DNA of 49,485 nucleotides from Methylobacterium gossipiicola (GTDB lineage: Bacteria > Pseudomonadota > Alphaproteobacteria > Rhizobiales > Beijerinckiaceae). The notes under the pieces were generated by a model. That model was not told the DNA's origin. It made no database searches and worked only from the letters and a program-made list of their open reading frames with translations. Of this stretch, positions 9,054-17,548 are shown one piece after another. How positions within the stretch are numbered: position 1 is the first letter of the stretch; each line of letters starts with the position of its first letter. The DNA is taken from the NCBI RefSeq assembly GCF_900113485.1, contig NZ_FOPM01000026.1, forward strand, positions 1 to 49,485, in the 5' to 3' direction. The translations under genes were made by a program, and so were the position numbers.

Positions 9054-10760
9054 TCAGGCCGTCCGCGTCTTCTTCAAGAGCCCCACCGCCAGGGCGGTGA
9101 CGAGGGTGCCGGCGATGAGCGCGATCACCGCGCCGGGCAGATTCGTCACGGCGTTGGGGATCGGCAGTACGAACAGGCCGCCATGGGGCACCTTGAGGGT
9201 CACGCCCTGGGTCAACGCGAGGGCGCCGGCGACGCTCGAGCCGGCCACCATGGCGGGGATCACCCGCAGCGGATCGGCGGCGGCGAAGGGAATCGCGCCT
9301 TCGGTGATGAAGGCCGCGCCCAGAACCGCCGCGGCACCACCGGCCTCGCGCTCCGGCGCCGTGAACCGGCGGGGAAACAGGCGGGTGGCCAACGCGATGC
9401 CGAGGGGCGGCGTCATTCCGCCGAGCATCACCGCCGCCATGGGGGCATCGACGCCGGACGATAGGAGGGCGGCGGCCGAGGCGTAGGCGGCCTTGTTGAT
9501 GGGCCCACCCATATCGACGGCCATCATGCCGCCGAGCACGAGGCCGAGCACCAGGGCGCTCGCCCCCTGCATCCCCTTGAGCCAGCCCGTGAGCCCAGCC
9601 AGCACCGCCGCCACGGGGACGCCGACGACGTAGATCATCGCCAGACCCGTCACGAGGGTGGCCAGCAGCGGCAGGATCAGGACGGGTTTCAGCCCCTCCA
9701 GATTGCGGTGCAGGCGGATGTGTTTGTTCAAGAACCGCGCCGTGTAGCCCGCGATGAATCCCGCCGCGATGCCGCCGAGGAATCCGGCCTGGAGGTTGGT
9801 GGCGAGCATGCCGCCGATCATGCCGGGCGCGATGCCGGGCCGGTCGGCCACCGAATAGGCGATGTAACCGGCGAGCGCCGGAACGATGAGCAGGAACGCC
9901 GCCTTGGCTCCGATCTCGCCGAGGGCATAGGCCAGGGTCCCGGCGTTGCCGGGTGCCATGGCGTCGATGCCGCCGAGCGCGAAGGACAGGGCGATGAGCA
10001 GGCCGCCCGCCACCACGAAGGGCAGCATGAACGACACGCCGGTCATGAGATGCTTGTAGGCGCCGGCCTGTTTTTCCGCCGCCGCCGGGCGGGCGGGTTC
10101 GTCGGAGACGGCGGCGACACCGGCGGCCGGCTGAAGCTGGGCTTCGGCGAGGGCCGTGGCGAGCAGGCCCTTGCCGTCGCGGATCGCCGCCTTGGTGGTG
10201 GTGGCGTAGAGCCGTTTGCCGGCAAAGCGCGCCCGGTCGACCCCGGTATCGGCCGCGATGAGAACGATGTCGGCCGCCGCGATCTCGGCCTCCGTCAGGG
10301 CGTCGCGCGCGCCCACCGAGCCTTGGGTCTCGACCCGAATGTCGTAGCCGAGCGCCTTGCCGGCCGTCTGGATGCCCTCCGCCGCCATGAAGGTGTGGGC
10401 GATGCCCGTGGGGCAGGAGGTGATGGCGACGATCCGCTTGGGTGAGCCCGTCCCGGCCGCCGGGGCAGCGCCAGACAACGCCCGGTCGAGCACCGCCTGC
10501 ACGTCGGTGAGCACGTCCTCGATGGCGACCTTGGCGCGCTTCAAAGTCGAGAAGCGCCCCTCGCCAAGATCGCCAGAGCCCACGAGGAGCACGGTCTCGG
10601 CCCCCGCGATGGCGGCCTCCGACAGGGGATGGCCGCCGGGGCGGACTTCGAACGCGATGGGCTGGTTGCGCCCGAGCGCCGCCTTGCGCAGGGCCTCCAC
10701 CGCCAGGACCGCATGGGTGGAGAGGTCGCCCCCGCCCACCACCGCCAACAGTTGCGCCAT
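9054..10760 (-). CDS. fruA: PTS fructose transporter subunit IIBC
   Basis: The inner-membrane permease of the fructose phosphotransferase system, which imports fructose as fructose 1-phosphate. At 568 residues it has the usual order: a degenerate IIB-prime domain (1-100), a true IIB domain (about 107-210) and a IIC membrane domain (about 235-568). The phosphorylated cysteine is seen in AITSCPTGIAHTFMAAEG at about residue 115. The IIC domain begins HLMTGVSFMLPFVVAGGLL and has about nine hydrophobic segments. It lies 30 bases after fruK. The IIB cysteine would receive phosphate from the EIIA domain of the fruB product encoded upstream in the same operon. Confidence 0.97.
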   Translation of the reverse strand: MAQLLAVVGGGDLSTHAVLAVEALRKAALGRNQPIAFEVRPGGHPLSEAAIAGAETVLLVGSGDLGEGRFSTLKRAKVAIEDVLTDVQAVLDRALSGAAPAAGTGSPKRIVAITSCPTGIAHTFMAAEGIQTAGKALGYDIRVETQGSVGARDALTEAEIAAADIVLIAADTGVDRARFAGKRLYATTTKAAIRDGKGLLATALAEAQLQPAAGVAAVSDEPARPAAAEKQAGAYKHLMTGVSFMLPFVVAGGLLIALSFALGGIDAMAPGNAGTLAYALGEIGAKAAFLLIVPALAGYIAYSVADRPGIAPGMIGGMLATNLQAGFLGGIAAGFIAGYTARFLNKHIRLHRNLEGLKPVLILPLLATLVTGLAMIYVVGVPVAAVLAGLTGWLKGMQGASALVLGLVLGGMMAVDMGGPINKAAYASAAALLSSGVDAPMAAVMLGGMTPPLGIALATRLFPRRFTAPEREAGGAAAVLGAAFITEGAIPFAAADPLRVIPAMVAGSSVAGALALTQGVTLKVPHGGLFVLPIPNAVTNLPGAVIALIAGTLVTALAVGLLKKTRTA

Positions 10761-10790
10761 GGTCGTGCCTCGTGTGTCGTCGGATGGGGG

Positions 10791-11741
10791 TTACGGGCGG
10801 GTGAGGCGAACGGCGCCGGCGAGGCGCTCCACCTCGGCGCGGGCGGGCAGGTTGGCCCCCGCCAGGGTGAGCTTGCCGGCCGCGAAGCCCAGCGCCAGAC
10901 GAGCCGTGTCGTCGAGCCCGGCCCCTTCGTGCAGCGCGGCGACGAGGCCCGCCACCAGGGCGTCCCCCGCCCCCACCGTGCTGGCGACGGCGATGGCCGG
11001 CGGATGGGCGTGGATCGCGCCCGCGTCGGCCAGGAACAGCGCGCCCTCTTCCCCGAGGGACACCACCACCCGGGGGATGCCGCGCGCCCGAAGATCGCGG
11101 GCCGCCGCATGAACCTCGGGAAGCGACGGCAGCGGCCGGCCGGCCCACTCCTCGAGCTCGTGCCGGTTGGGCTTGACCACCTCCGGCAGGGCATCGGGCT
11201 CCGCCGCCAGGGCGGCCGCGAGGGCCGGACCGGAGGCGTCGAGGACCACGCGGGCGCCGCGCACCTTCAGGCGGCGGGTGAGGTCGACATAGGTGTCCGG
11301 GGCCAGCCCGCCCGGCAGGCTGCCGGCGAGGATTACGAGGCTCCCCGGCCCGGCGGCATCGAGGAGGCGCGCGCGTGCCGCCTCGAACACCCCCGCCGTC
11401 ACGGTAAGGCCGGGCAGGTTCACATCGGTGGTGTCGCCCGAATGCTGGTCCAGGAGCTTCAGGTTGGTTCGGGTCTGGCCGGCGACGCGGATGAAGTGGT
11501 CGGCGATGCCCTTGGCCGCGAAAACCGCCGCGAACGGCGCGGCGTTGTCGGCGCCGAGAACCCCCGTGACGGTGACGGGCAGGCCCCAATCGGCGAGGCA
11601 GCCGGCGACGTTGACGCCCTTGCCGCCGGCATCGGAGCGCGAGGCCAGGGCCCGGTGGACCGCGCCGGGGGCGAGGTGCTCCAGGGTCACGGTCTGGTCG
11701 ATGGCCGGGTTGAGGGTGAGGGTGACGAGGGGGGCGCTCAC
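10791..11741 (-). CDS. fruK: 1-phosphofructokinase
   Basis: A 316-residue PfkB-family sugar kinase that phosphorylates fructose 1-phosphate to fructose 1,6-bisphosphate, feeding imported fructose into glycolysis. The N-terminus MSAPLVTLTLNPAIDQTV and the glycine-rich SDAGGKGVNVA are typical of FruK/LacC enzymes. The C-terminal PfkB signature with the catalytic aspartate is seen as STVGAGDALVAGL. The start is a GTG at 11741 that overlaps the fruB stop codon by four bases (GTGA), so translation is probably coupled. An in-frame open stretch continues far upstream, but it lies antisense to no known start and out of frame within fruB, so it is not coding. Confidence 0.96.
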   Translation of the reverse strand: MSAPLVTLTLNPAIDQTVTLEHLAPGAVHRALASRSDAGGKGVNVAGCLADWGLPVTVTGVLGADNAAPFAAVFAAKGIADHFIRVAGQTRTNLKLLDQHSGDTTDVNLPGLTVTAGVFEAARARLLDAAGPGSLVILAGSLPGGLAPDTYVDLTRRLKVRGARVVLDASGPALAAALAAEPDALPEVVKPNRHELEEWAGRPLPSLPEVHAAARDLRARGIPRVVVSLGEEGALFLADAGAIHAHPPAIAVASTVGAGDALVAGLVAALHEGAGLDDTARLALGFAAGKLTLAGANLPARAEVERLAGAVRLTRP

Positions 11742-14278
11742 GATTGCGCTCCGTCGAGGGCGCGCACGCCCGCCGCATCCTCCTCGGCGCAGGCCCGCGC
11801 CGCCAGGGTGCGGAGGTCGGCCATGTTGGAGGCGCGCAGACGGGCCTTCACGGCGGGCAGGTCGCGCGGGGTCATGGAGAGTTCGTCGATGCCGAGGCCG
11901 GCGAGCAGACTCGCCCCGAACGGGTCCCCGGCGATGCCGCCGCAGACCCCGACGAAGCGGCCGTGCCGGGCCGCGCCCTCGCAGGTCATGCGGATGAGGC
12001 GCAGCACTGCCGGGTGGAGGCTGTCGGCCTCCGGCGCCAGTTCGGTGTTCTGCCGGTCGATGGCCAGCGCATATTGCGTCAGGTCGTTGGTGCCGATGGA
12101 GAAGAAGTCGCAATGGCGGGCGAGGGCATCGGCCTGGATCGCGGCGGCCGGCACCTCGATCATGATGCCGAGCGGCACCGGCGGCGCATCGATCTCGCCC
12201 CGGATACGCTCGCAGACGGCGCGCAAAGCCAGGACTTCCGGCACCGAGGTAATCATCGGCATCATGATGGAGAGCGGCGCGTCCTTGCCCGTGGGGGCAC
12301 CGGCCGGCACGTGGTCCTTCGCCGCCCGGTAGAGGGCGCGCAGCTGCGGCTCCATGAGGTCGGGCCGGCGCAGGAGCAAACGGGCGCCGCGCACGCCGAG
12401 GAACGGGTTCTCCTCGCGGGGGAGATGCAGATGCGCCACCTGCTTGTCGCCGCCGATATCGAGGGTGCGGACGATCAGGGGGCGCCCGCCAAGGGCGGCA
12501 AGCATGGCCGAATAGGTGGCGTACTGGTCGCCCTCCGACGGGGTGTCGCCGCGCTCCAAGAACAGGAATTCCGTGCGCATGAGGCCGACCCCCTCGGCGC
12601 CGTGGTCGAGGGCCAGGGGCACCTGCTCGGGATTGTTGACGTTGGCGCCGATGGCGACGGCGTGGCCGTCGCGGGTCCGGGCGGGCAGCGCCCGCTCGCG
12701 GGCCTCGGCGGCCTGGGTTTCGGCCTGCGCCGCCTGCCACGCCCGGGCCGAGGCGAGGTCGGCTTCGGAGGGATCGAGGTAGAGCCGCCCCGTGGTGCCG
12801 TCGAGGATCGCGGTCGTATGGTTGGGGATCGCCAGGAGGCCGGCGCCGCCCGCGACCACGGCGGGGATGCCGAGGGTGCGGGCGAGGATCGCCGTGTGCG
12901 AGGTCGGGCCGCCCTGGGCCGTGGCGAGGCCGATGACGCGGGCGGGATCGAGGCCAGCGGTGTCCGACGGAGCGAGATCGGGCGCAACGAGGATGCAGGG
13001 CACGTCGGGCAGGTCGTGGCCGCTCTTCAGGGAGGGGTCGATCTGGGCGAGCACCCGGCGGCCGACATCGCGCAGGTCCGCCGCGCGGGCGGCGAGCACG
13101 GGATTGCCCAGCGCCGAGAGCCGCCCGGCCATCCGCTCCACGGCCCGGTTCCACGCGAAGGCGACGCCGTGGCCCTCGACCATGAGCTGGCAGGCAAGGG
13201 TGATGAGGTCGGTGTCGGCGATGAGGTCGCCCTGCGCCTTGAAGATCCCCGCATCGGCCTTGCCGAGGCGGCGCTCGGTGTCGTCGGCGAGCGCCTTCAA
13301 CTGGCCGGCGGTGGCCCGCAACGCCGCGTGGAGGCGGTCGCCGCCGCTGGTGAGGGGTTCGGGCGCGTCGGGAACGGCGATCTCGGCCGAGGCCAGGACG
13401 TGGATCGGCCCGATGGCGATGCCGGGGCTGGCGCCGATGGCCGGGATCACCCGGGGGGCGTCGGCGGGGTTCCAGCCGGCGACGGGCGCCGTGGCCTTGG
13501 CCGCAGCCTCGGCCGCCGCTTTCGCCGCCGCCTTCTCGCCGGCGCTGAGCGACGTCACCGCCGCGCAGATCCGGGCAAGTGCCCCGGCCTCGTCGTCGCC
13601 CTCGGCCGAGATGGTGACGGCGTCGCCGCAGCGCAGGCCGAGTTGCAGCAGGGCGATGAGGTTCTTGGCATCCGCCACCTCGGCGCCGTGCCGCACCTGA
13701 ATGCGGGCCGGACAGGCGCGGGCGACCTCGACCCAATGCGATGCCGGGCGGGCGTGGAGACCCGTGGGGTAATCCACCGTCCACTCGAAGCGCTGGCGCA
13801 GATCCGTAGCGGGCCCGGCGGCGCCGGGGGCGGCCGTGTCCTCCGTGAGCGCGGCGGCGATGTCCTCCGGCCGGTCGGTGGTGCGAAGGATCGCGAGGCG
13901 GGCCTCGTCCTGGATCAGCCGGGTGAGGCGGCGCAGGACCGTGATGTGGGTATCGGACTGGGCCGCGATGGCGACGACGAGATGCGCCGTCTGACCGTCG
14001 TGCCATGCGATGCCGGCGGGCACCTGCAGCACGGCGATGCCGCTCTCCCGCACCATGTGACGGTCGTCGACCATGCCGTGGGGGATCACCACGCCATGCC
14101 CTAGGAAGGTGTTCGCCACACCCTCGCGGCGCAGCATGCTGCCCTCGTAAGCCGGGTCGATGCAGCCGGCGGCGATGAGGAGTTGCGCAGCCTCCCGGAT
14201 GGCGGCGGCCTTGTCGGCCGGTGCGGCGGCGGTGCGCACGAGGAGGCGCGGCGTCGGCTGGGGGCTCGGTGCGAGCAT
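11738..14278 (-). CDS. fruB: Multiphosphoryl transfer protein (EIIA-HPr-EI fusion) for fructose PTS
   Basis: An 846-residue fusion that carries phosphate from phosphoenolpyruvate to FruA. Residues 1-150 are a fructose-type EIIA domain with the phosphorylated histidine in HGVVIPHGM (His67). Residues about 160-250 are HPr with PTGLHARPAS. The rest is enzyme I, with the phosphohistidine loop GGPTSHTAILAR near 480 and the PEP-binding GIMIEVPAAA and GTNDLTQYALA. All three active histidines are present, so the operon encodes a self-sufficient fructose PTS needing no other general PTS protein. The alanine- and lysine-rich segment around 245-270 is an interdomain linker. The gene is divergent from the LacI-family regulator, with operator-like palindromes between them. 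Confidence 0.97.
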   Translation of the reverse strand: MLAPSPQPTPRLLVRTAAAPADKAAAIREAAQLLIAAGCIDPAYEGSMLRREGVANTFLGHGVVIPHGMVDDRHMVRESGIAVLQVPAGIAWHDGQTAHLVVAIAAQSDTHITVLRRLTRLIQDEARLAILRTTDRPEDIAAALTEDTAAPGAAGPATDLRQRFEWTVDYPTGLHARPASHWVEVARACPARIQVRHGAEVADAKNLIALLQLGLRCGDAVTISAEGDDEAGALARICAAVTSLSAGEKAAAKAAAEAAAKATAPVAGWNPADAPRVIPAIGASPGIAIGPIHVLASAEIAVPDAPEPLTSGGDRLHAALRATAGQLKALADDTERRLGKADAGIFKAQGDLIADTDLITLACQLMVEGHGVAFAWNRAVERMAGRLSALGNPVLAARAADLRDVGRRVLAQIDPSLKSGHDLPDVPCILVAPDLAPSDTAGLDPARVIGLATAQGGPTSHTAILARTLGIPAVVAGGAGLLAIPNHTTAILDGTTGRLYLDPSEADLASARAWQAAQAETQAAEARERALPARTRDGHAVAIGANVNNPEQVPLALDHGAEGVGLMRTEFLFLERGDTPSEGDQYATYSAMLAALGGRPLIVRTLDIGGDKQVAHLHLPREENPFLGVRGARLLLRRPDLMEPQLRALYRAAKDHVPAGAPTGKDAPLSIMMPMITSVPEVLALRAVCERIRGEIDAPPVPLGIMIEVPAAAIQADALARHCDFFSIGTNDLTQYALAIDRQNTELAPEADSLHPAVLRLIRMTCEGAARHGRFVGVCGGIAGDPFGASLLAGLGIDELSMTPRDLPAVKARLRASNMADLRTLAARACAEEDAAGVRALDGAQS

Positions 14279-14314
14279 GGCGTGCTCCTCCCGTCATCGT
14301 TGTGTTACAAGTGT

Positions 14315-14328
14315 TGAAAACGTTTTCA
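14315..14328. promoter_or_regulatory. Operator palindrome for the LacI-family regulator (site 1)
   Basis: A perfect 14-base palindrome, TGAAAACGTTTTCA, with the central CG typical of LacI/PurR-family operators. It lies 37 bases upstream of the fruB start, in the divergent promoter region, where binding would block fructose operon transcription. Confidence 0.8.
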
Positions 14329-14414
14329 TAATTCATGTCAACGCGCTCCGGCGCAAAATCGTGAAATTTCTTGCCGAACCCGGCCTCGCCTGCCAGAACG
14401 AGCGGCATGAGAAT

Positions 14415-14426
14415 GCAAACGTTTTC
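14415..14426. promoter_or_regulatory. Operator-like palindrome (site 2) next to the regulator gene
   Basis: The 12 bases GCAAACGTTTTC repeat the core of site 1 (GAAAACGTTTTC) with one mismatch. They lie 24 bases upstream of the regulator's ATG, which suggests autoregulation. The two sites are 99 bases centre to centre, a spacing compatible with looping, although looping is only inferred. Confidence 0.65.
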
Positions 14427-14450
14427 CTCCTCCAAGGGTTGGGTGACGCC

Positions 14451-15434
14451 ATGACGGTGGGGATCCGGGATGTCGCCCGGGCGGCCGGGGTCTCGACCGC
14501 GACGGTGTCGCGGGCGCTCGGCAAGGGGCCTGTGAGCGAGGCTTTGCGGGCTCAGGTGGATGCCGCCGTGCGGGCGACGGGCTACCGCCCCAACCTGTCG
14601 GCCCGGCGCCTGCGCTCGCAGGCGACGCAGACCGTGGGCCTCATCGTCGCCGATATCCGCAACCCGTTCTTCACCGCCGTCAGCCGGGCGGTGGAGGATG
14701 CGGCCTACGATGCCGGGATGCGGGTCATCCTGTGCAACACCGACGAGGATTCCGCCCGCGAGGCGATGTATCTGCGCCTCATGGAGGAGGAGCGCGTCTC
14801 GGGCGTGATCTTCGCGCCGACCCGGGCCACGGCCGAGGCGCTGGGGCCGGGCGACCTACCCTTCCCCACGGTGTTCATCGACCGGGCCGGACCGCCGGGG
14901 CTGCACGACAGCGTCGTCCTCGACAATGCCGGGGCGAGCGCGGCCCTGGTCGATCACCTCGTGGCGAAGGGGTTTGCCCGCATTGGCGGTCTGTTCGGCT
15001 CGACGAGTTCGACGGCGCAGGAGCGCCGGGACGGCTACGCGGCGGCCATGGCCCGCCACGGGCTCGATGCGTGCGTCCGGTCCGTCCTGCCCCAGGCGGA
15101 CGCGGCCGAGGCGGCGGCGTCCGCTTGGCTCGAAGAGCCCGGGCGGCCCGAGGCCCTGGTGCTCTCCAACGGCCAGATCCTCATGGGGGCGTTCCGGGCC
15201 GCGCGTCGACGGGGCCTGCGGATTCCGAACGACCTGGCGCTCGCCGGCTTCGACAACGAGCCGTGGACGGACCTCGTCGATCCCGGCCTCACGGTCATCG
15301 AACAGCCCGTGGCCGAGATCGGTGCCCAGGCCATGCGCCTGCTGTTCGAGCGCATCGCCACCCCCGATCAGCCCGTCCGCAAGGTAACCTTGAGCGGGCG
15401 GGCGATCCTGCGGGGCTCGACGGGGGCCGCCTGA
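14451..15434 (+). CDS. LacI-family transcriptional regulator of the fructose operon
   Basis: A 327-residue LacI/GalR-family repressor. Residues 1-50 form the helix-turn-helix, with IRDVARAAGVSTATVSRAL, and the hinge helix is seen in LSARRLRS. The rest is a periplasmic-binding-protein-like effector domain, starting TVGLIVADIRNPFF and ending near VTLSGRAILRGS. The start ATG is the first in frame that places the helix-turn-helix at the N-terminus. Its position divergent from fruB and the two matching palindromes make it the likely fructose operon repressor. By analogy with FruR/Cra-type proteins the ligand would be fructose 1-phosphate or 1,6-bisphosphate, which is inference. Confidence 0.92.
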   Translation: MTVGIRDVARAAGVSTATVSRALGKGPVSEALRAQVDAAVRATGYRPNLSARRLRSQATQTVGLIVADIRNPFFTAVSRAVEDAAYDAGMRVILCNTDEDSAREAMYLRLMEEERVSGVIFAPTRATAEALGPGDLPFPTVFIDRAGPPGLHDSVVLDNAGASAALVDHLVAKGFARIGGLFGSTSSTAQERRDGYAAAMARHGLDACVRSVLPQADAAEAAASAWLEEPGRPEALVLSNGQILMGAFRAARRRGLRIPNDLALAGFDNEPWTDLVDPGLTVIEQPVAEIGAQAMRLLFERIATPDQPVRKVTLSGRAILRGSTGAA

Positions 15435-15507
15435 TCAGGCCCCGTTGGCGGGATCGCCATCTCGGCCCAGCCGACGCCATCGCGGCCGATGCGTGGGCCT
15501 GCGACCG

Positions 15508-15759
15508 TCAGGGGCGCTTGCGATCCGACTGCCCATCGGATGAGCCGCCGACGGGAACGGGATTGCGGCCGGGTTCGGCTTCCCCCGCCTTCCAGGCGGC
15601 ATTGCGCTGCGCATCCGTCAGGCCGCCGGGGGTCAGGTCGGTGACGGCCGATTGATCGGCGGTGTGGCCGCCGCCGGCCACGGCCGGCGCCCCGGGGGTG
15701 CCGACATCGTCATCGGGTTTGCGGGTCGCGGCGTCCGTCGGATTGGCGTAGTCGGCCAT
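15508..15759 (-). CDS. Small disordered hypothetical protein
   Basis: An 83-residue protein rich in Pro, Gly, Ala, Asp and Ser, with no hydrophobic core, so probably intrinsically disordered. A strong AGGAGG site lies upstream of its ATG at 15759, which supports real translation. Its start is only three bases after the stop of the other small gene on the same strand, so the two form an operon. I do not recognise the family. The segment LTDAQRNAAWKAGEA could form one helix. Small, polar, glycine-rich proteins of this kind are often induced by stress in this lineage, but nothing in the sequence proves that. Confidence 0.7.
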   Translation of the reverse strand: MADYANPTDAATRKPDDDVGTPGAPAVAGGGHTADQSAVTDLTPGGLTDAQRNAAWKAGEAEPGRNPVPVGGSSDGQSDRKRP

Positions 15760-15762
15760 GGT

Positions 15763-16098
15763 TCACGCCTCCTCATCGGTGCCGACGGGCGCGGTCGCCC
15801 GATCGATGGCCTCGGCGGCGGCGCCCTGGGGCGCGGAGACCTGAGCGGCGTCGCCGATGCGGCGGAGGTTCTCCGGCGGCGTCTCGGCTTCCGTGGCGTC
15901 GGTGGCGTCCGATCCCGGCGTGCCGGAGGCGATGCGGGCGGTCTCGGCCTGTCCCGAGGGATCGCCCTTGAGATCGCCCTGGGTGCGGGCGGGGATGCCG
16001 ACGTCGCGGGCGCTGTCCTGGCCGAGGTCCTGACCGTTGCGGTCGGCGTAGGCGTCGAAATCCTTCAGCGAGGGGCGCTCGCGCGATGCGTCGGTCAT
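15763..16098 (-). CDS. Acidic disordered hypothetical protein
   Basis: A 111-residue, strongly polar and acidic protein of unknown function. The ATG at 16098 was chosen because AGGAGG lies seven bases upstream; the frame extends nine codons further without a better site. The N-terminus ERPSLKDFDAYADRNGQDLG could be a short helical motif. The rest (GTPGSDATDATEAETPPENL and beyond) is low complexity. It precedes the second small protein by three bases. There is no signal peptide, membrane segment or cysteine. Both genes have the GC content of the surroundings, so they are not recent imports. Confidence 0.7.
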   Translation of the reverse strand: MTDASRERPSLKDFDAYADRNGQDLGQDSARDVGIPARTQGDLKGDPSGQAETARIASGTPGSDATDATEAETPPENLRRIGDAAQVSAPQGAAAEAIDRATAPVGTDEEA

Positions 16099-16203
16099 GG
16101 ATGTCCTCCTGGGTTGCGAGGACAACGGACCTCGGAGGCGCCGGTTGCTTCGTCCGCGTTCACGAAAGAACGCCTGCCCGAGAGCGGCGGCGCCCCTCGA
16201 TGC

Positions 16204-17457
16204 TCAGGCCGGGCGGCCGAGGGCCTCGCGAGCCGTCCGCAGGACGGCGCGATCGGCCGCGATGGACAGCGCCGCCTCCGCCCGTTCGAGGGCGAGATCG
16301 GCATGATGCCGCGCCGCGCGGGCGAACTCCACGTCACCGATGTCGTGCAGGGCGGCGAGCGCCTTCTGCAGGCGCAAGCCCACCATCACCGAACCCGCCC
16401 CGTCGCGGGCGATGGGAGAGAACGCATCCTCAAACAACTCTTCCGTGGTGATGCCGGGAACCCGCAGGCGGCGGTACCGAGGCTCGTCGGGGGCCAGGGA
16501 CCGGCGCTCGCTCCAGAGGGCGAGGACCCGGACCAGGGTTCCGATCACGTCAACGACGGTGCCCGGGTCGTTGATGGCGGTGGAGAGGCCGCGCGAGGCC
16601 ACCTCCGCGAGGACGATGACGCCGAAGCGCGGATCGTCGTCGAAGCTGCGGCGGTCCCCGATGACGAAGGCTGCGGCGAGGCGCTTGCCGAGCGCTTCGT
16701 CCACCGGACCGTCGATCTCGGCGAGCAGGCGCCCCGTATGGACGAAACGCCCCGGCAGGGCGGCGACGTGGACGGTGAGATCGGCCTCGTCCGCGAGGGC
16801 CTGGAGGCCGGCGGCGTTGACATGCTGGATGTAGCCCGTACGCGGCGCCACGATCCGGATCGCGCCGGCGGGGGCCGGGCACCAGGGCAGACCGCCGAGA
16901 TAGGGCGCGTCCGCCCGCCGCCGGATGGCGGCGCTCGCCGCCTTCTCGATGGCGTCGATGGTTTCGCCGACGCGGCCGAGATGCGACAGGGTGTCGATCC
17001 AGCGCACCAGGGTCCCCACCACCAGGGCGAGGACCAGGAGGGTGAGGCCGAACAGGATGACGCGGCCCTGCTCGCCGTAGATATGCGCCTTGAGGGCGAT
17101 CAGGCCGACGACGCTGTAGACGAAGGCCCCGAGGAAACTGCCCACCGCCGTCTGGGCGCGGGTGTCCTCCATCAGCAGGGTCACGGCGCGGGGCGTCGCC
17201 GTGTTGGTGGCGCCGCCATAGGCCTGGACCATGGTGGCGACGGAGAAGGTCGCCACGGGCAGCATGCTGGTGGCGAGGAGCGACAGAATCTGATCGACGG
17301 CGCCCGCGCCGATGGAGCTTCCGAGATCGGGCGGGATCAGGGGGGCGAGGAAGGCGGAAGCAAGGGCCGCGCCCACGCCCCCGACGCTGAACAGGGCGAC
17401 CCGGACCCATGGGCGACGGGCGCCGCGCCGAAGATGATAGAACGCCGTTGAGGCCAA
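16204..17457 (-). CDS. DUF2254-family membrane protein
   Basis: A predicted inner-membrane protein of about 417 residues in the DUF2254 family, whose function is unknown. Four hydrophobic segments occupy the first 210 residues, starting with VRVALFSVGGVGAALASAFLAPLI and including SLLATSMLPVATFSVATMV. The C-terminal half is soluble, with family motifs such as TGYIQHVNAAGLQALA, DDPRFGVIVLAEVASRGLS and INDPGTVVDVIG. No ATG fits the start well. I chose the TTG at 17457, just before the first hydrophobic segment. The frame stays open upstream to 17646, but that would cross the cysK terminator hairpin and overlap cysK. A slightly different start is possible. Confidence 0.8.
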   Translation of the reverse strand: MASTAFYHLRRGARRPWVRVALFSVGGVGAALASAFLAPLIPPDLGSSIGAGAVDQILSLLATSMLPVATFSVATMVQAYGGATNTATPRAVTLLMEDTRAQTAVGSFLGAFVYSVVGLIALKAHIYGEQGRVILFGLTLLVLALVVGTLVRWIDTLSHLGRVGETIDAIEKAASAAIRRRADAPYLGGLPWCPAPAGAIRIVAPRTGYIQHVNAAGLQALADEADLTVHVAALPGRFVHTGRLLAEIDGPVDEALGKRLAAAFVIGDRRSFDDDPRFGVIVLAEVASRGLSTAINDPGTVVDVIGTLVRVLALWSERRSLAPDEPRYRRLRVPGITTEELFEDAFSPIARDGAGSVMVGLRLQKALAALHDIGDVEFARAARHHADLALERAEAALSIAADRAVLRTAREALGRPA

Positions 17458-17511
17458 GACATCACGCGGATTGGATCGAGGGGCGACGAGCCCGAACGCA
17501 CGGTCACGAGC

Positions 17512-17542
17512 GGAGGGAGGCCGGACGCGCCGGCCTCCCTCC
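17512..17542 (-). terminator. 13-bp hairpin downstream of cysK
   Basis: A perfect inverted repeat, GGAGGGAGGCCGG (17512-17524) and CCGGCCTCCCTCC (17530-17542), with a 5-base loop, seven bases after the cysK stop. There is no T-tract, as is common for terminator-like stems in GC-rich genomes. Confidence 0.65.
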
Positions 17543-17548
17543 ACGGTT

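Noticed and set aside
7444..11778. Open minus-strand frame extending upstream of the porin through fruA and fruK
   Set aside because: Only the part from 8955 down has a signal peptide and barrel. The rest lies out of frame over fruA and fruK.
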